Shown here: in pieces, positions 17,930 to 25,371 of the stretch
Layout: each line of letters opens with the position of its first letter
Numbering within the stretch: position 1 is the stretch's first letter
From: Chloroflexota bacterium
Lineage (GTDB): Bacteria; Chloroflexota; Anaerolineae; Anaerolineales; Villigracilaceae
Length of the DNA stretch: 64,000 nucleotides
Direction: 5' to 3'
NCBI GenBank assembly: GCA_021824575.1
Contig: JAKAKJ010000084.1
Coordinates: 56,964 to 120,963, forward strand
Made by a program: the position numbers and the translations under genes
Notes under the pieces: generated by a model
Databases searched by the model: none
What the model was told of the DNA's origin: nothing
What the model saw: only the letters and a program-made list of their open reading frames with translations

Positions 17930-18338
17930 TTTTCGATTTGGCTTCCGGCTCTTCGATCACGACCACACTTTCCTGTTCGTTTGGATCATTGCGCGCCACC
18001 ACCGCGATGACTTGTTCGCTCTCGCTTAAATTCACCGGTTGGTGTGGAACGTTCGGCGGGATGAATAAAAAATCCCCGGCTTGATTGATGCTTGAATGTT
18101 CAAGGTTCGGTCCGTATTTCGTTTCAGCACGGCCCTGAATAATATAAATGACTGTTTCGTACCCATTGTGATAATGTGGCGTGGCTTTTCCGCCCGGCGG
18201 AATGATGACGAGGTGAATGCACAAATGTCGTGATCCTGCTGTGCTGGCAGAAATGCCTTCAAAATTTGGCAGGCTCTGTTTGGTAAGATGCGTACCCTTT
18301 GGACGAACGGTGATCACCGGTTTATCTTCGACCATCAT
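17907..18338 (-). CDS. Cupin-domain protein
   Basis: This is a 143-residue single-domain cupin. Cupin motif 1 is 'PGGKATPHYHNGYETVIYIIQG' (seen in part as HYH...E) and motif 2 'AGDFLFIPPNVPHQPVNL', giving the usual His/His/Glu/His metal site. It overlaps the fumarylacetoacetase-family start-stop by 4 bases (ATGA) and lipoprotein A by 23 bases, so it is embedded in the tyrosine operon. It could be a dioxygenase, isomerase or sensor of an aromatic intermediate. It is not a recognisable maleylacetoacetate isomerase, which the operon otherwise lacks. Confidence 0.85.
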   Translation of the reverse strand: MMVEDKPVITVRPKGTHLTKQSLPNFEGISASTAGSRHLCIHLVIIPPGGKATPHYHNGYETVIYIIQGRAETKYGPNLEHSSINQAGDFLFIPPNVPHQPVNLSESEQVIAVVARNDPNEQESVVVIEEPEAKSKNEIKNTD

Positions 18339-19216
18339 GATTTTTTGCCAACCTTGTTTCGTAGTGTGCCAAGCCTTTCGATTTCGAGTTCGACAACATC
18401 GCCTTCGTTAAGCCACGGACCTTGAGCTTTTGTCAATTCAAGCAGGCACCCCGTGCCGACTGTTCCGGATCCGATCACATCGCCAGGCAATAACATGACA
18501 TATTCGGACGCGCGCGCAAGCAGATCGCCGAATGACCAATAAATGTCGTTGAAGTTACCGCGTGATTTTTCCGCGCCGTTGACGCAGCCCCGCATCGTTA
18601 AATCGTAGACCCCGGGGCGGGCTACCGCTTTATCGGCCAATTCATCCGCGGTGACGATGTACGGTCCCAGTGCGGACGCGAAATCTTTTCCCTTTGCCGG
18701 GCCGAGACTCACCTTCATTTCTTCGCGCTGAATATCGCGCGCAGACCAATCGTTGAAGATGGTGTAACCAAAAATATGTTGAGAAGCATCTTCGGGCTTG
18801 ATGTTGATGCCGGGTCTTCCAATTATTGCCGCGATCTCAAGTTCATAATCCATTTCTTTTGTGTAGGACGGATATGGGATTTCATCGTCCGGCCCATATA
18901 TGTTATTCGGATTCGTGAAATAGAAAATGGGAAACTTGTACCATTCCGCCGGGACTTCGCGTCCGCGGTTGGCATTTGCGGTTTTGACATGCGTCTCGAA
19001 CGCGTACCCGTCGCGCAATGTCGTCGGGCGGAGCGGCGCGTGGAGTTTCACTTCATCGAGTGCGTAAGATGCTTTCGATATGTGGAGCACGGCCTCGTCC
19101 GCGCCGGCCTCGATGACGGCACGCATGTCGGGAAATGACAAGGGGTAGATTCGATTTTCTTTAATGAGACCCGGTTGCGGCGGAGTCTGATGCGTGGAAA
19201 AAGTAGCGAATTTCAT
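18335..19216 (-). CDS. Fumarylacetoacetate hydrolase family protein
   Basis: This is a 293-residue FAH-superfamily enzyme, expected to split fumarylacetoacetate to fumarate and acetoacetate given its operon. Metal and catalytic motifs are 'PYPSYTKEMDYELEIAAIIG' (Glu ligands), 'FNDWSARDIQREEM' and 'GPAKGKDFASALGP', and the C-terminal 'GDVIGSGTVGTGC'. The length matches the short bacterial FAH-like enzymes rather than the 420-residue eukaryotic FAH, so related activities (acylpyruvase, maleylpyruvate hydrolysis) cannot be excluded. The start lacks a clear ribosome binding site. It follows hpd after a 162-base gap that contains an inverted repeat. Confidence 0.88.
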   Translation of the reverse strand: MKFATFSTHQTPPQPGLIKENRIYPLSFPDMRAVIEAGADEAVLHISKASYALDEVKLHAPLRPTTLRDGYAFETHVKTANANRGREVPAEWYKFPIFYFTNPNNIYGPDDEIPYPSYTKEMDYELEIAAIIGRPGINIKPEDASQHIFGYTIFNDWSARDIQREEMKVSLGPAKGKDFASALGPYIVTADELADKAVARPGVYDLTMRGCVNGAEKSRGNFNDIYWSFGDLLARASEYVMLLPGDVIGSGTVGTGCLLELTKAQGPWLNEGDVVELEIERLGTLRNKVGKKS

Positions 19217-19327
19217 TTTTATCCGTTTGAAGGTTGAATGTCAAAAGTTGAAAATCATCTCGCTCAAGCCGCTGTCCTCGGCGGCGAGACGCCACCGAGC
19301 GCGAATGCTAAGAGTTGAGAAGTTAAA

Positions 19328-19362
19328 AAGTTGGCAAGTCGAACTTTTCAACTTGCCAACTT
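19328..19362. repeat. 12-bp inverted repeat of the GTTGGCAAGTT family
   Basis: AAGTTGGCAAGT and its perfect complement flank an 11-base loop between hpd and the FAH gene. Related tracts built from the same words occur at 45945-45974 and 57241-57300. In this operon it could modulate read-through from hpd, but no T-tract follows. Confidence 0.7.
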
Positions 19363-19378
19363 GTCAACGTGGAAACGA

Positions 19379-20524
19379 TCAGAGATTGCCGCGCTTTTCC
19401 TGTTCGAGTTCGAGCGCTTCGAATAAAGCTTTGAAGTTGCCTTTGCCGAAGCTCTGTGAGCCGTGGCGTTCGATGACTTCGATGAACATCGTCGGGCGAT
19501 CCTGAATGGATTTGGTGAAGATTTGAAGCAGGTAGCCTTCATCGTCGCGGTCAACGAGGATGCCGAGATCGTGAATGGCTTTCATGTCTTCATCAATCTT
19601 GCCGACGCGGTCGGGCAGAATTTCATAATAGGCTTCGGGCACGCGCAGGAATTCCACGCCGTTGTTCTTCAGTTGCGTGACGGTTTTGATGATGTCGCCG
19701 GTGATTAGCGCGATGTGTTGCGCGCCGGGCGTGAGATAGTAATCGAGATATTCTTCGATCTGACTCTTCTTCTTGCCCTCGGCGGGTTCATTGATCGGGA
19801 ACTTGACGCGGCCATTGCCGTTCTGCATGACCTTCGACATCAACGCGGAATATTCGGTCGAGATGTCTTTATCGTCGAAGTGCATCAATTGGCGGAAGCC
19901 CATCACTTTGTGATAGAAGTTGACCCATTCATTCATCTTTCCCAGTTGCACGTTGCCAACGATGTGATCAATCGCGGCGAGACCAACGGATTGCGCTTCC
20001 TTGTCTTTGATGGGACGATAAGTTGGAGCGAATGTGCCTTTGTAGTCATCGCGATCCACGAAGACATGCAGCGTTTCGCCGTACGTGTAAATAGCCGACG
20101 TACGATAGATGCCGAAGTCGTCTTTCTGCTCACGCGGTGCCCACGCGGACTTGCCTCCGCGCGACGTGGTCTCCTTCCATGCTTTTTCGACGTCATCCAC
20201 TTCGAGTGCGATAGTCTTGACGCCGTCGCCGTGAACCATCTGGTGCGCGGCGATTTCGTTGGTCGGGCCATAAGCCGCAGAAACAACGAACCGCGCCTGC
20301 CCTGACTCTAAAACGTACGAGGCAAAGTCGCGGTTGCCGGTTTCCAAACCCGAATATGCCACCGGCTTGAAGCCATAAGCTTTCCACCAATAAAACATGG
20401 CGTGACGGGCATTGCCCACATAAAAGTGGACGTGGTCAATGGATTTTATTTGGAGGAAGTCAGCTTCCTCGGTCATGGGGCGTGAATCTGTAATGGGCGC
20501 GCTTTTAGACGCGATTTTTGTCAT
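19379..20524 (-). CDS. hpd: 4-hydroxyphenylpyruvate dioxygenase
   Basis: Hpd converts 4-hydroxyphenylpyruvate to homogentisate with Fe(II) and O2. The 381-residue protein has the two vicinal-oxygen-chelate halves. The N-terminal half starts 'IDHVHFYVGNARHAMFYW'. The catalytic C-terminal half has 'IDHIVGNVQLGKMNEWV' (first His ligand), 'GAQHIALITGDI' (second His) and 'TMFIEVIERHGSQSFGKGNFKALFEA' (Glu ligand and C-terminal helix). It is the first gene of the minus-strand tyrosine operon, with a good promoter and an AAAGGAGAGA ribosome binding site. Confidence 0.96.
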   Translation of the reverse strand: MTKIASKSAPITDSRPMTEEADFLQIKSIDHVHFYVGNARHAMFYWWKAYGFKPVAYSGLETGNRDFASYVLESGQARFVVSAAYGPTNEIAAHQMVHGDGVKTIALEVDDVEKAWKETTSRGGKSAWAPREQKDDFGIYRTSAIYTYGETLHVFVDRDDYKGTFAPTYRPIKDKEAQSVGLAAIDHIVGNVQLGKMNEWVNFYHKVMGFRQLMHFDDKDISTEYSALMSKVMQNGNGRVKFPINEPAEGKKKSQIEEYLDYYLTPGAQHIALITGDIIKTVTQLKNNGVEFLRVPEAYYEILPDRVGKIDEDMKAIHDLGILVDRDDEGYLLQIFTKSIQDRPTMFIEVIERHGSQSFGKGNFKALFEALELEQEKRGNL

Positions 20525-20551
20525 ATCTCTCTCCTTTGGTCAGTTGGGAAG

Positions 20552-20580
20552 ATTCTACGACAAAGGTTGTCCGATTGCAA
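20552..20580 (-). promoter_or_regulatory. Putative promoter of the hpd/tyrosine operon
   Basis: On the minus strand TTGCAA, a 17-base spacer and TAGAAT precede hpd, giving a leader of roughly 20 bases that contains AAAGGAGAG. No clear operator palindrome is visible. Confidence 0.6.
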
Positions 20581-20754
20581 ATCAAAACGCTATGGGTTGG
20601 GCGGCGCTTGTGAATTTGGGATTTATTCGTCAACTGCCGTCTGACGGTTTCAAAATAGGACGCGGACACTCAAAAAGCGAGTGCAGGTGGGTGCTGTTTA
20701 ACGCGGACGATGATCAAAAAATCCGCGTTTTCGGCGTTGACCCGCGTCCAAAAC

Positions 20755-21201
20755 TTAACCTTTTAGATTTTCCTCGATGAACTTTTTCCAGATCGGGTAT
20801 TCATCTGGATTCCAAATTCGTCGCAAATCTTTGAAAGCATCTTCGGGTTTCCATCCAAGCCGCGTGACGCGATATAACGTGATAAATCCAGTAGCGCGAT
20901 AATTTGCGCGGCAGTGGACGAGCGTTTTCTTGTTTTTATTTTCGTCCATGGCTTTGATGAAGTCATCGAAATTTTGGCGCATCGGCGCTTCCCAGTCCAC
21001 TGGGATATTGACGTATTTCATTCCAAGCGATTCCACCAATTTGTCTTCATCTGCTAAATCTTGTTCAGGATCGAACGGTACGAGATTGATCACTACTTTG
21101 ACGCCAGCCTCGGCAACCGATTTAATTTGCCCGGCAGTCGGCATTCCGCTGCTCAACAAATTCTCATTCAGTTGTAAGAAGTTGCGAATATCTTGAATCA
21201 T
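20755..21201 (-). CDS. PTP-like (DUF442-type) phosphatase family protein
   Basis: This 148-residue protein has the protein-tyrosine-phosphatase-like fold. The P-loop CX5R is visible as 'VHCRANYRATG' near residue 97, and an upstream 'VINLVPFDPEQD' and 'YVNIPVDWEAPMRQNFDDF' match the DUF442/beta-lactamase-hydrolase-like group. It may be a cytosolic phosphatase of unknown substrate. Its start overlaps the YbaK stop by 4 bases, so the two are translationally coupled. Confidence 0.85.
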   Translation of the reverse strand: MIQDIRNFLQLNENLLSSGMPTAGQIKSVAEAGVKVVINLVPFDPEQDLADEDKLVESLGMKYVNIPVDWEAPMRQNFDDFIKAMDENKNKKTLVHCRANYRATGFITLYRVTRLGWKPEDAFKDLRRIWNPDEYPIWKKFIEENLKG

Positions 21202-21674
21202 GATTTGACTCGCACAACTTTTCCATCCGTCATCTTTTGTAAATCATCCGGTGTCAATTCAAAGATGGCATTCGGCGTTCCCGCCGCGGCCCAAACTGTT
21301 TTGTATTGAAGCAGATCTTCATCAAGATACGTCTCCATCTTTTGCGCGTGTCCAAGCGGAGGCACGCCGCCGATGGCAAAGCCGGTGGCGGCGCGCACAA
21401 AATCCGCATCGGCGCGGACGATGGCTTCGCCCGCATATTCGCTGATGCGTTTCTCGTCCACGCGGTTTGCACCGCTGGTCAAAACAAGGATCGGTTTATT
21501 ACTCGTTTTGCCTTTGAAGATCAACGACTTGGTGATCTGTCCAAGCGCGCAGCCTGTGCGGTCGGCGGCTTCCTGTGCGGTGCGCGTGCTTTCAGCAAAC
21601 TCAATGACTTTGCAGTCGAAGCCTTGCGATGTCAAAATATCCTGGACTTTTTGTGCGGAGGGTGAGAGTGTCAT
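21198..21674 (-). CDS. ybaK: YbaK/EbsC-type aminoacyl-tRNA deacylase
   Basis: This is a 158-residue YbaK-superfamily protein, a trans-editing factor that removes misacylated amino acids, typically Cys or Ala from tRNA-Pro. Seen motifs are 'GCALGQITKSLIFKG' with the conserved Lys, 'TSGANRVDEKR' and 'GFAIGGVPPLGH', the family signature Gly-Gly-x-Pro-P. The ATG at 21674 is preferred over the TTG in the ORF track. Together with proS and alaS in this window it contributes to translation fidelity, though exact substrate specificity cannot be read. Confidence 0.9.
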   Translation of the reverse strand: MTLSPSAQKVQDILTSQGFDCKVIEFAESTRTAQEAADRTGCALGQITKSLIFKGKTSNKPILVLTSGANRVDEKRISEYAGEAIVRADADFVRAATGFAIGGVPPLGHAQKMETYLDEDLLQYKTVWAAAGTPNAIFELTPDDLQKMTDGKVVRVKS

Positions 21675-21685
21675 GTCTTTTTCCA

Positions 21686-21714
21686 ATGATACGAAGTGCT
21701 GCGCAATTATCCAA
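21686..21714 (-). promoter_or_regulatory. Putative promoter of ybaK and the PTP-like gene
   Basis: Minus-strand TTGGAT, 17 bases and TATCAT are followed by a short leader of about ten bases with GGAAAAAG before the ybaK ATG. Confidence 0.5.
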
Positions 21715-21934
21715 ACCGAACGTTGTTTTTTCCTTATACGGACAAATCCGCATTTAGATATTTACGCAAGAAGCAGTAGAATTGCGACGGAGTATAACGC
21801 AAATGCCGCGTGAAAAGGAAGTTTACGCAGACCATGCGATTACTACATCTTGAAAATTTCTGTGACTGGCTGGGCAAGGTGAGCAATTGACGATGTTGCC
21901 CGAATGCACAGGCGTTTGGCGGATGAAAATATAA

Positions 21935-22687
21935 ATGTCTGATTTGAAATTGAATTATCGCGTGGAGGGCGATGGCGAGCCTTTGCTGCTTGTTCACGGC
22001 TTTGGCATTTCGTTCAATATTTGGAAAAATCTGATTCCGCTTTTGCGACCACACTTTACTTTGGTGATGATCGAAGCGCCGGGGATTGGCGGGTCGCCGT
22101 TCGAGAAAAATGGACGATCCTATCTGGCCGCGTCCGTGGAAGCGATTGAATGCCTGCGCACAAAGCTTGGATTCGATTCATGGAATGTGCTTGGTTATTC
22201 CACAGGTTCGAGAATCGCTGAAGCTTACGGGGGCGCTTATGTCTCACGTGTGCGCGGCTTGATCTTTCTTTGTCCATTGGTTTTGCCGCGCTTCACCAAT
22301 CTGAATCTACGCATTTCGCTTTGGGTGGATAAGTTCATTCCCGCCTATGGCGATTTTATTTTGACCGGCTGGCGGTTAAAATTTCTGATCCTGCTTCTGG
22401 GTTTCAGCCTGAAGCAGAATCCTCTGGCAGGCGAGTGGTTCGATGAAATAAGCCAAAATCCGCGAAATGTCTTGAAGGAAACCCTGCGGATGGTTGCGCC
22501 TGTTGGAACGCGTCCATTCGATGTGCCGAAGTCTGCTTTGCACATTTGGGGCAGGGATGATTTTGTCACGCAAAAGCCGCGGAAGCCGGGTCCGCATGAC
22601 TTTTTTATCTATGCCAATCATGCCGCGCCGATGTTGGCGGCGGACGAAGTTTCTGAACTTATCATCAAACTCTTAGGAAATTCTTGA
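21935..22687 (+). CDS. Alpha/beta hydrolase
   Basis: This 250-residue alpha/beta-hydrolase-fold protein has the oxyanion segment 'LLVHGFGISFNIW', the nucleophile elbow 'GYSTGSR' (Ser near residue 92), the acid in 'WGRDDFVT' and the catalytic His in 'YANHAAPMLAADEV'. A cap region with hydrophobic helices lies at residues 115-175. Substrate is unknown; esterase, lactonase or C-C hydrolase activities are possible. It stands alone, divergent from ybaK, with CPBP protease 140 bases downstream. Confidence 0.88.
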   Translation: MSDLKLNYRVEGDGEPLLLVHGFGISFNIWKNLIPLLRPHFTLVMIEAPGIGGSPFEKNGRSYLAASVEAIECLRTKLGFDSWNVLGYSTGSRIAEAYGGAYVSRVRGLIFLCPLVLPRFTNLNLRISLWVDKFIPAYGDFILTGWRLKFLILLLGFSLKQNPLAGEWFDEISQNPRNVLKETLRMVAPVGTRPFDVPKSALHIWGRDDFVTQKPRKPGPHDFFIYANHAAPMLAADEVSELIIKLLGNS

Positions 22688-22750
22688 TGTGCCTTTATGC
22701 GATTACGTTAAAGTGGGCATACAACAATAGTTCCTGTCACTGCGAGTAGC

Positions 22751-22792
22751 GCTTTGGTCTCGATACATCGCCTTCGGCAACACTCGACCAGC
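22751..22792 (-). repeat. Left inverted copy of a ~42-bp repeat flanking the CPBP gene
   Basis: Read on the minus strand this begins GCTGGTCGAGT and ends GTATCGAGACCAAAGC. The end blocks match, with few differences, the plus-strand copy at 23695-23739. The two copies are inverted around the CPBP protease gene. Confidence 0.65.
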
Positions 22793-22828
22793 GGCGGCTC
22801 GCAATGGCATATCATGTGAGCGATATTC

Positions 22829-23680
22829 ATGCGAACATTTTTTAGCGAGACCTGGAGCGATCTCCGCGCACTGCCAAACGATTTGCTTCATGACCGCGAC
22901 TGGTTGATTATCACGGCCTTGATTTTGCTTCCGTGGCTGCTTTTGTTTTTGAACAACCATGATTTGACTTCGCTCCAGCCTCTAACCTGGATTTTCGGCT
23001 TTATTGCTTTTTTCTGGCTGGTCGGTCACCGGCATTCTCTTCCGTCACTGCAAATACGCAGGCCGCGCCTCGAACTTGTCGTCGCGTTGGGGTTAGCCGT
23101 TTTATGGATTCTTTATCGCGTGGGTGAATATTGGCATCTGTATACAATTCCTGCCCTGGGATTCGAGAACAGCTGCGGCCCGATTTCTGACACGCCGATT
23201 CCCAAAATGATCGAGATGTTTCTCCTGCCGCTTCTGTTTTTGATCGCGTTGAAATATTCTTTCAAAGCGATTGGCTTTTCGTTCGACAAATTTTCCTGGC
23301 TGGCCGCGCTTCTGCCGATCATTGTTTTGATCGTTTACGGTTTGACCAATCATCCGCTGAGATCATTCGCAATTTCATCGGCCTGTTATTTCTTTGGTGC
23401 GGGGTTGCCGGAAGAATTTTTATATCGCGCTTTTATTCAAACGCGGATCGAAGCACTTGTGCGGCGTCCGCTTTGGGCGGTGTGGCTGGCTTCGTTTGCG
23501 TTCGGCGCTTCGCATGTTCCGATTGACCTTGCCGGATCGCTTGTCCATTGGCAGGATGCGCTGCTCACGGCATTCACCTATCAAATGACGGTCGGCTTTG
23601 CGCTGGGTTATGCTTACATGCGAACGCGAAATGTCCTGCCGTTATCGTTAATTCACACGTTCATTGATTCTGCGATCTGA
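22829..23680 (+). CDS. CPBP-family intramembrane metalloprotease (CAAX-like)
   Basis: This is a 283-residue polytopic membrane protein with about eight hydrophobic segments. The CPBP/Abi motifs are present: 'GLPEEFLYRAFIQTR' (the EExxxR motif near residue 195), 'FGASHVPID' and a final 'SLIHTFIDS' His. Family members are intramembrane glutamic/metalloproteases related to Rce1, with proposed roles in peptide maturation or bacteriocin immunity. It has no operon partner and is bracketed by inverted copies of a 42-bp repeat. Confidence 0.88.
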   Translation: MRTFFSETWSDLRALPNDLLHDRDWLIITALILLPWLLLFLNNHDLTSLQPLTWIFGFIAFFWLVGHRHSLPSLQIRRPRLELVVALGLAVLWILYRVGEYWHLYTIPALGFENSCGPISDTPIPKMIEMFLLPLLFLIALKYSFKAIGFSFDKFSWLAALLPIIVLIVYGLTNHPLRSFAISSACYFFGAGLPEEFLYRAFIQTRIEALVRRPLWAVWLASFAFGASHVPIDLAGSLVHWQDALLTAFTYQMTVGFALGYAYMRTRNVLPLSLIHTFIDSAI

Positions 23681-23694
23681 TTTGTGGTTCGCCG

Positions 23695-23739
23695 CGGGTC
23701 GAGTAGCCGGTGATCTTCTGGCGTATCAAGACCAAGCCC
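23695..23739 (+). repeat. Right copy of the ~42-bp repeat flanking the CPBP gene
   Basis: It begins GGGTCGAGTAG and ends GTATCAAGACCAAGC. The two ends match the inverted copy at 22751-22792 while the middle differs, which suggests a structured or shuffled core between conserved ends. Confidence 0.65.
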
Positions 23740-23917
23740 GACGTCGTTAATTAACGTCAGTTCGGGATAAGGAGTGGTCTCAGATTTTGGACGCTGATAA
23801 ACGCTGAAAACGCAGATTTTTCCTTTCCTTGTCAGCGCGAATCAGCGTTCTTCTGCGTCCCGATTCGCTAACCCGAACTCGCGTTTAATTAGTCCATTGC
23901 ATGTGAGCGGAGATGCC

Positions 23918-23939
23918 GCGTGGCGCCTTGGCGCCACGC
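23918..23939. repeat. REP-like palindrome GCGTGGCGCC/GGCGCCACGC
   Basis: A perfect 10-bp stem with a two-base loop lies 16 bases before the NUDIX stop codon on the minus strand. It is the same palindrome as at 5427-5447. It could also serve as a NUDIX transcript 3' end. Confidence 0.7.
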
Positions 23940-23954
23940 TCAATGACATTGTTG

Positions 23955-24422
23955 TTATCGAAAAATTGGGATTGTTTGATTTAGAAGTGCGTCTTCGATG
24001 CGTTCCTTGTGGCGTCCATGCATGGGCATGGATTCGATTTCGTCCATCGAGAAATAGCCAAACTCGATTATCTCATCTGACAAACCGACTTTTCCACCAA
24101 CAATTTCTGTTTCAAAACTCAGGACGATAATTTGGACTTTGTTCCCGTCAGGATAGATGACCAATTGGTCGCGGTTGCTGTATACGCCGGTCAACCGCTT
24201 CGGTTGGATCTCGAGATGGGTTTCCTCGAGAACCTCGCGCTGACAGCATTCTTCGATGGTTTCGCCTGATTCCATTTTGCCGCCCGGCAAACACCACAAG
24301 CCATTGTCTTTGCGCCTGGTGAGAAAAACCTTTGTACGCGTTTCATCGAAAATAATGGCGCAGGAACCGATTCGCAGCTCCGCGCCCTGGGTGATGCGAT
24401 TGCCGTAGATAACCTGAGTCAT
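23955..24422 (-). CDS. NUDIX hydrolase
   Basis: This 155-residue NUDIX-fold hydrolase has a complete Nudix box, 'GGKMESGETIEECCQREVLEE' in part (Gx5Ex7REuxEE), around residues 54-76, which binds the metal and cleaves a nucleoside diphosphate linked to X. The substrate is not evident; house-cleaning of oxidised or non-canonical nucleotides is typical. The ATG at 24422 follows GGGAGGATTC, whereas the ORF-track start lies in repeat sequence. Pirin lies upstream on the same strand, separated by an imperfect palindromic repeat. Confidence 0.9.
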   Translation of the reverse strand: MTQVIYGNRITQGAELRIGSCAIIFDETRTKVFLTRRKDNGLWCLPGGKMESGETIEECCQREVLEETHLEIQPKRLTGVYSNRDQLVIYPDGNKVQIIVLSFETEIVGGKVGLSDEIIEFGYFSMDEIESMPMHGRHKERIEDALLNQTIPIFR

Positions 24423-24433
24423 GAATCCTCCCG

Positions 24434-24479
24434 CCCTCACCCTTTCCTCTCCCAACGGGAGAGGGGACAGGGATGAGGG
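24434..24479. repeat. Imperfect palindrome CCCTCACCCT...GATGAGGG
   Basis: CCTCTCCC-AAC-GGGAGAGG forms a perfect 8-bp core hairpin, and outer CCCTCA / TGAGGG-type ends pair with mismatches. It lies between the pirin stop codon and the NUDIX start and could cut read-through between them. The composition is typical of dispersed bacterial intergenic palindromes. Confidence 0.65.
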
Positions 24480-25322
24480 TTATTTTATGAATGTTCCGTT
24501 CCGCAATTCTATCAGCGTTTGCTGAATTTCCTCCATCGTGTTCATCACGAACGGGCCGTAGGGCGCAATCGGTTCTTTGAACGGCGCGCCGGCCATCAAC
24601 ATAAATCGCACGGATGAATTTTCTGTTTTCACGCGTAAATGATCGCCGTCACTGAATTTGATCATGCGGACAGATTCGACAGTTTGATCGCCGAAGACCC
24701 CTTCGCCCTCGAAGACATACGCGATGGCGGTGTGACCAGCTTCAATGGGCTGAGTCCATTCGTTATCGGCAGCCAGCTCAACGTCGAGGTAAAGAGGCGA
24801 GGCCGCGATCTCGGTGACGGGTCCAACAACGCCGTTGACTTGTCCCGCGACGACGCGGATTTTGATTCCATCCTTTTCATAAGTTGGAATCGTCGCGGCA
24901 TTGACTTCCTGATAACGCGGCTCAGTCATCTTAAGGTGAGAAGGGAGGTTGACCCAAAGTTGAAATCCGTAAATGTTTCCACTTGGGCCGCGGCGCGGCA
25001 TTTCTTCATGGAGGATGCCGCGGCCGGACGTCATCCATTGCACATCGCCGGGGCCGATCAGGCCCGAATTGCCGAGGCTGTCGCGGTGCGCAGTGGAACC
25101 TTCGAGCATGTACGTGACGGTTTCGATGCCGCGGTGCGGGTGCATGGGGAATCCGCGGATGGGACCCTCGACCGGATCGTTGAAAGCGAAATGATCGAAG
25201 AGCAGGAAGGGATCGAAGAGATTGGATTTGTGCGGCGCGATGGAACGTCGAAGCAGCACGCCGGCGCCTTCGATGACGTATTGCGGTTCGATGATTTGAG
25301 AAATGGTTCGTGAGTTGGTCAT
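24480..25322 (-). CDS. Pirin family protein
   Basis: This is a 280-residue bicupin of the pirin family. The N-terminal cupin holds the iron site: 'GFPMHPHRGIETVTYMLEG' and 'GDVQWMTSGRGILHEEMP'. The C-terminal cupin ('GHTAIAYVFEGEGVFGD') has lost metal ligands, as usual. Bacterial pirins act as quercetinase-like dioxygenases or redox-sensing regulators; which applies here cannot be decided. It appears monocistronic with its own upstream region. Confidence 0.93.
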   Translation of the reverse strand: MTNSRTISQIIEPQYVIEGAGVLLRRSIAPHKSNLFDPFLLFDHFAFNDPVEGPIRGFPMHPHRGIETVTYMLEGSTAHRDSLGNSGLIGPGDVQWMTSGRGILHEEMPRRGPSGNIYGFQLWVNLPSHLKMTEPRYQEVNAATIPTYEKDGIKIRVVAGQVNGVVGPVTEIAASPLYLDVELAADNEWTQPIEAGHTAIAYVFEGEGVFGDQTVESVRMIKFSDGDHLRVKTENSSVRFMLMAGAPFKEPIAPYGPFVMNTMEEIQQTLIELRNGTFIK

Positions 25323-25371
25323 GCGGAATAGATGATGCCAGCCCGGAAAGTATTACATCAAATACCCGGCA

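Larger units (their letters stand above)
23681..23954. repeat. Repeat-rich intergenic mosaic without genes
   Basis: These 274 bases hold four repeat types and no credible ORF. They are the right copy of the CPBP-flanking repeat (23695-23739), a palindrome centred on CGTTAATTAACG, an imperfect inverted pair built from GGACGC..AACGCTGA words (about 23789-23863), and the GCGTGGCGCC palindrome at 23918-23939. Confidence 0.6.

Noticed and set aside
19328-19362. Possible CRISPR-like repeat
   Set aside because: There is one inverted pair only, with no regular direct repeats or spacers; it fits an interspersed inverted repeat.
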